This document shows positions 61,237-64,000 of a DNA stretch of 64,000 nucleotides, piece after piece; position 1 is the first letter of the stretch, and the number at the start of each line of letters is the position of its first letter. The notes beneath the pieces are model-generated. The model was given only the letters and a program-made list of their open reading frames with translations. It made no database searches and was not told where the DNA came from. The stretch is taken from NCBI RefSeq assembly GCF_027920805.1, contig NZ_JANWOI010000001.1, positions 620,001 to 684,000 of the forward strand, in the 5' to 3' direction. Source of the DNA: Govania unica. GTDB taxonomy: Bacteria > Pseudomonadota > Alphaproteobacteria > Sphingomonadales > Govanellaceae. Both the position numbers and the translations under genes were made by a program.

Positions 61237-62715
61237 CTAGCGCGGAAGCGTGATCCGGAAGGTTGTCCCCTCGGTGCTGCTTTCAAGCAACGCGATCTTG
61301 CCGCCATGGGCTTCGGTCAGCTCCTTGGCGATGGCGAGGCCAAGGCCGCTACTGCCGGTAGTGCTGCCGGCGGAAAAGGGTTCGAACAAATGCTCACGGG
61401 CACGCGGCGAGATTCCGGGGCCGGTATCGCTCAGATCAATGATGACATTCTTGCCGGAAAAGCTCGCGGTCATGGTGATGGCGGCGGGCCGGGCGGCGTT
61501 CGCGGCCGGGCCGGTCAGCGCCTGCACGGCATTCCGCGCGAGATTAAGCAGGATGCGATGCAACTGGGCGGGATCGGCATCAAGCACCATGTCCGGCGGC
61601 ACGGCATTATGCCAGGCCACAGGACTGTCCGGCTGAAGCCCAAGGGCAAGTCCGATGTCATCGGCAAGCGGCCTCAGCGCCACCGGCTGATACTCCAGCG
61701 TCAGGTCCTGAGCCTGCCCATAAACAAGCGTCGACGAACAAAGCGCAATGGCGCGGTCGATGGCCTGCATCAAGCGTGGCGCCAGCGCCTGCACCATGGG
61801 ATTGTCGGTGGTGGCCAGCCTGTCCGACAGCAACTGCGCACTGGCCAGAATATTGCGCAGGTCATGATTGATCTTGCTGACGGCGGTGCCGAGATTGGCG
61901 AGCCGGGTTTTCTGCGTGAGCGCCGCGCGCAAATCGGTCTGCATGTCGCTTAGGGCGCGTTCGGCCTGACCGATTTCATCCTGGCGCGGGCTCGGCGTCA
62001 GCGCGGAGCCGACCGCTTCCGGAGCCTCCCGAAAGGTCATCAGACTGCGGGTGATGCGGCGGATCGGTCGTACCAGAATGAGATGAAGCGAGATGTAAAC
62101 CAGAATGGCGGTAAACAGCGAAATGATGATCGACAGCACCACAATGCCCCGGGAATAATCGGCCATGGCCTGCTTCAGATCATCCGGATAGATCAGAATC
62201 TGCACATATTCCCCGACTCCCTTCCGCGACGACCCGGTAACCTGAATGAGCCGCGAGTCATCCAGATAAAAGGTCTTGAAGGCATCAACCACCAGCGTCC
62301 AGGGCGCGGCCGAGCGCAGGTCATAGGATGAGGAAATTTCAAGCGGCATGTCATAGCCGAGAATAAGCTTGCGCAGTTCGCCGCGTTTCAGCACCACGGC
62401 ATCGACCCCGGCGCTGGTCAGGAGGGCGTTCGCAAGGTCATGGCTGACCATGCGGGACGACGTCGCCTCAAGGGCGAGGGCGGCGATCTGCGCCGCCGCC
62501 AGCCGGTCCTCAAGCCAGTCGCGGCGGAACTGGGCGATGGATGGAACATAGATCAGGATTTCAGCCAACAGCACAAACAGCACCGTCAGCAGCAGCAGCC
62601 GCGCGGACAAGCCATATCTAGGCCGTCCTAGCAGACGGCGACCTGTAGATGTCTTGAGCAGCCGCTGTCCCCTGATCATCACAAAAATAAGGCGGTCCGT
62701 ATGATTCGGAACCAT
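61237..62715 (-). CDS. Membrane-bound sensor histidine kinase
   Basis: 492 residues; the start at 62715 is uncertain, with an in-frame ATG at 62679. Helix at about 38-58, a periplasmic sensor domain (about 60-195), a second helix at about 197-220, then a HAMP-like stretch. The phospho-acceptor His is in VSKINHDLRNILASAQLLSD. ATP-binding boxes: N in LHRILLNLARNAVQAL, G1 in IIDLSDTGPGI, F/G2 in HLFEPFSAGSTTGSSGLGLA. No response-regulator gene is adjacent, so it is an orphan here; its signal is unknown. Confidence 0.9.
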   Translation of the reverse strand: MVPNHTDRLIFVMIRGQRLLKTSTGRRLLGRPRYGLSARLLLLTVLFVLLAEILIYVPSIAQFRRDWLEDRLAAAQIAALALEATSSRMVSHDLANALLTSAGVDAVVLKRGELRKLILGYDMPLEISSSYDLRSAAPWTLVVDAFKTFYLDDSRLIQVTGSSRKGVGEYVQILIYPDDLKQAMADYSRGIVVLSIIISLFTAILVYISLHLILVRPIRRITRSLMTFREAPEAVGSALTPSPRQDEIGQAERALSDMQTDLRAALTQKTRLANLGTAVSKINHDLRNILASAQLLSDRLATTDNPMVQALAPRLMQAIDRAIALCSSTLVYGQAQDLTLEYQPVALRPLADDIGLALGLQPDSPVAWHNAVPPDMVLDADPAQLHRILLNLARNAVQALTGPAANAARPAAITMTASFSGKNVIIDLSDTGPGISPRAREHLFEPFSAGSTTGSSGLGLAIAKELTEAHGGKIALLESSTEGTTFRITLPR

Positions 62716-62941
62716 AGCCCGAACGGGGCATTATACGCGGTGACTGCTGCGCTCTTCAAGTCGCGGCCTTTATCGACTCTGGGGCGGGTTCTGAGGCGGG
62801 CCGGGGGCTCGCCGACCGATCGGGCAAAAGCGCTCTGAGGTCAGTTGACTTCATCGGCCCAAGCCTCTATACAGCGGGCCTTAGTTCAAGGGTGGCAGCG
62901 GCCAATGATGTGTCGCGCCCAATCACGACGGAGTGATTTAG

Positions 62942-63076
62942 GTGAAACGTACATTTCAACCCAGCAACACGGTGCGCAAGCGCCGTCATGGTTTCCGCGC
63001 TCGCATGGCGACCGTTGGCGGGCGTCGCATCATTGCGTCGCGCCGGTCCAAGGGCCGCAAGCGCCTCTCGGCCTGA
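62942..63076 (+). CDS. rpmH: 50S ribosomal protein L34
   Basis: 44 residues, start GTG at 62942 with CGGAG upstream. The protein begins [18 protein letters not shown] and ends [11 protein letters not shown], essentially the universal L34 sequence. It heads the conserved group rpmH-rnpA-yidD-yidC found near many bacterial origins. Confidence 0.97.
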   Translation: MKRTFQPSNTVRKRRHGFRARMATVGGRRIIASRRSKGRKRLSA

Positions 63077-63153
63077 TTTTTATCCGAGTTTCGTAAAGCC
63101 GCGCCGGCCCGGGCCTACCCGGTGCCGGCCGTCTTTGTTTTCCGGACCGATTG

Positions 63154-63573
63154 ATGACTCCAGCCAAACCCATATGCCGCCTGAAGAAGCGCCCGGAATT
63201 TCTGCGCGTGGCAGAGGTGCGGCGCAGATGGTCGACGCCGGGTTTGATGCTGCAGGTGGCGTTGATGACGCCGCGCAAGGAAAATGACCCCCGGCCGCCT
63301 TACCGCTATGGCATCACCGCCAGTCGCAAGGTCGGCGGGTCGGTGGTTCGCAACCGGGCCAAACGCCGCCTTCGGGTGCTGGCCGAAAGCCTGCTGCCGG
63401 ATCTCGCCCGGCCCGGATATGACTTTGTCCTGATTGCCCGGCCCGAAAGCGCCACCCGGCCCTATGACCTCTTGATCTCCGACTTGAAGACGGCCCTCAC
63501 TAAGCTTAAGGTTACGCGCGCCAGACCGCCGGAAGGCGGGGTGGACAGGCTTGACGAGGTCTCGGGAACATGA
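63154..63573 (+). CDS. rnpA: Ribonuclease P protein component
   Basis: 139 residues from the ATG at 63154; a TTG just before it is also in frame. [20 protein letters not shown] at the start and the RNR motif region [18 protein letters not shown] (about residue 68) are the RnpA signatures, with [20 protein letters not shown] following. It binds the RNase P RNA to process tRNA 5' ends. Its stop overlaps the yidD start by 4 bp. Confidence 0.95.
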   Translation: MTPAKPICRLKKRPEFLRVAEVRRRWSTPGLMLQVALMTPRKENDPRPPYRYGITASRKVGGSVVRNRAKRRLRVLAESLLPDLARPGYDFVLIARPESATRPYDLLISDLKTALTKLKVTRARPPEGGVDRLDEVSGT

Positions 63574-63890
63574 CGCTGCTCAAGACGCTGAAACAGGTGG
63601 GGATACAGGCGGTCTTACTGCCGATCCGAATTTACCGGCTGGTTGTTTCGCCGTTGTTGCCGCCGCGTTGTCGTTATATGCCGAGCTGTTCTGCCTATGC
63701 GCTTGAGGCGATTGAAAGCCATGGTCCTTTGCGGGGCCTGTGGCTCGCTCTACGCCGTCTGGCGCGCTGTCACCCCTGGGGTGGATCCGGTTTTGACCCT
63801 GTGCCGCCTGTGGGCGTCCAGGGACAGGACGTGAGTCCGGCCCCCCATAAACCTCATGGTACCGGTCACCGGCACCCCCACTGCGGTTGA
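63570..63890 (+). CDS. yidD: Membrane protein insertion efficiency factor YidD
   Basis: 106 residues. [40 protein letters not shown] and [18 protein letters not shown] are the near-invariant YidD motifs with three conserved Cys. The C-terminal 25 residues (from [11 protein letters not shown] on) are a low-complexity His/Pro-rich tail not needed by the family. It acts at the inner membrane with YidC, which follows directly. Confidence 0.95.
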   Translation: MTLLKTLKQVGIQAVLLPIRIYRLVVSPLLPPRCRYMPSCSAYALEAIESHGPLRGLWLALRRLARCHPWGGSGFDPVPPVGVQGQDVSPAPHKPHGTGHRHPHCG

Positions 63891-63897
63891 GTTTCGG

Positions 63898-64000
63898 ATG
63901 CAAGATAACAAAAACCTGATCATCGCCTTTGTGCTGTCGCTCGTGATTCTGGTCGCGTTCGATCATTTTTACATGGGCCCGTCCCGCGACGCCCAGCTCG
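63898..64000 (+). CDS. yidC: Membrane protein insertase YidC (3' cut by window edge)
   Basis: Only the first 34 codons are inside the window: MQDNKNLIIAFVLSLVILVA, then FDHFYMGPSRDAQL. The short polar start, single helix and position straight after yidD are those of YidC. The insertase folds inner-membrane proteins alone or with Sec. The periplasmic domain and the five conserved helices lie beyond the window. Confidence 0.9.
   Translation, partial: MQDNKNLIIAFVLSLVILVAFDHFYMGPSRDAQL

Noticed and set aside
62716-62941. Replication origin next to rpmH
   Set aside because: The rpmH group is near the origin in some bacteria, but I see no dnaA gene or cluster of DnaA boxes here.

Overview
The window is about 64 kb of a moderately GC-rich Gram-negative chromosome, most likely an alphaproteobacterium. 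Supporting signs are three TonB-dependent receptors, Tat-exported molybdenum and flavin enzymes, many 4-bp ATGA start/stop overlaps, alphaproteobacterial-type palindromic repeats, and the rpmH-rnpA-yidD-yidC order at the right end. No species call is justified. I see no phage, insertion sequence or CRISPR array.

Region 1 (1-5.8 kb): two TonB-dependent receptors. One runs off the left edge; the other is on the minus strand behind a multi-spanning membrane protein of unknown function.

Region 2 (6.2-47.6 kb) is the main content: about 35 genes that look like one uptake and catabolic island, probably for an unidentified nitrogen-containing organic compound. It holds two PuuE-like deacetylase-fold proteins, an isochorismatase-type hydrolase, an HMG-CoA-lyase-like enzyme, a CaiB-type CoA transferase, a LeuCD-type hydro-lyase, a TonB receptor, an ABC-2 transporter, an aldehyde dehydrogenase, a heme-oxygenase-like (PqqC/TenA fold) protein with a full set of diiron-ligand candidates, an SDR, two dipeptide-type ABC transporters plus an extra binding protein, an MFS carrier, an IorAB-like molybdenum hydroxylase, a SUMF1 lipoprotein, a Tat-type flavin amine oxidase, two related methyltransferases, a nitrilase-fold protein lacking its catalytic Cys, a Rieske oxygenase, a beta-propeller protein, and two related small proteins of unknown family. 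A GntR/HutC regulator lies near the right end. Four promoters in the island share a motif close to TGTCnTAATGTTAT, with weaker matches at three more, which suggests one regulon.

Region 3 (48-56.3 kb) is a mixed accessory stretch: DUF4142 protein, cupredoxin, OsmC, an NTF2-like protein, and a TetR / APH-type kinase / class III aminotransferase group with a divergent SDR. The kinase and aminotransferase pair recalls the hydroxylysine or ethanolamine kinase plus phospho-lyase partnership. An outer-membrane barrel and a COG4705-type membrane protein follow.

Region 4 (56.4-64 kb) looks like core genome: tRNA-Arg(ACG), a lipoprotein, gamma-glutamyltranspeptidase, a KefB/YbaL-type antiporter, a sensor histidine kinase, then rpmH, rnpA, yidD and the start of yidC.

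All functions are read from motifs and context; no database search was run.
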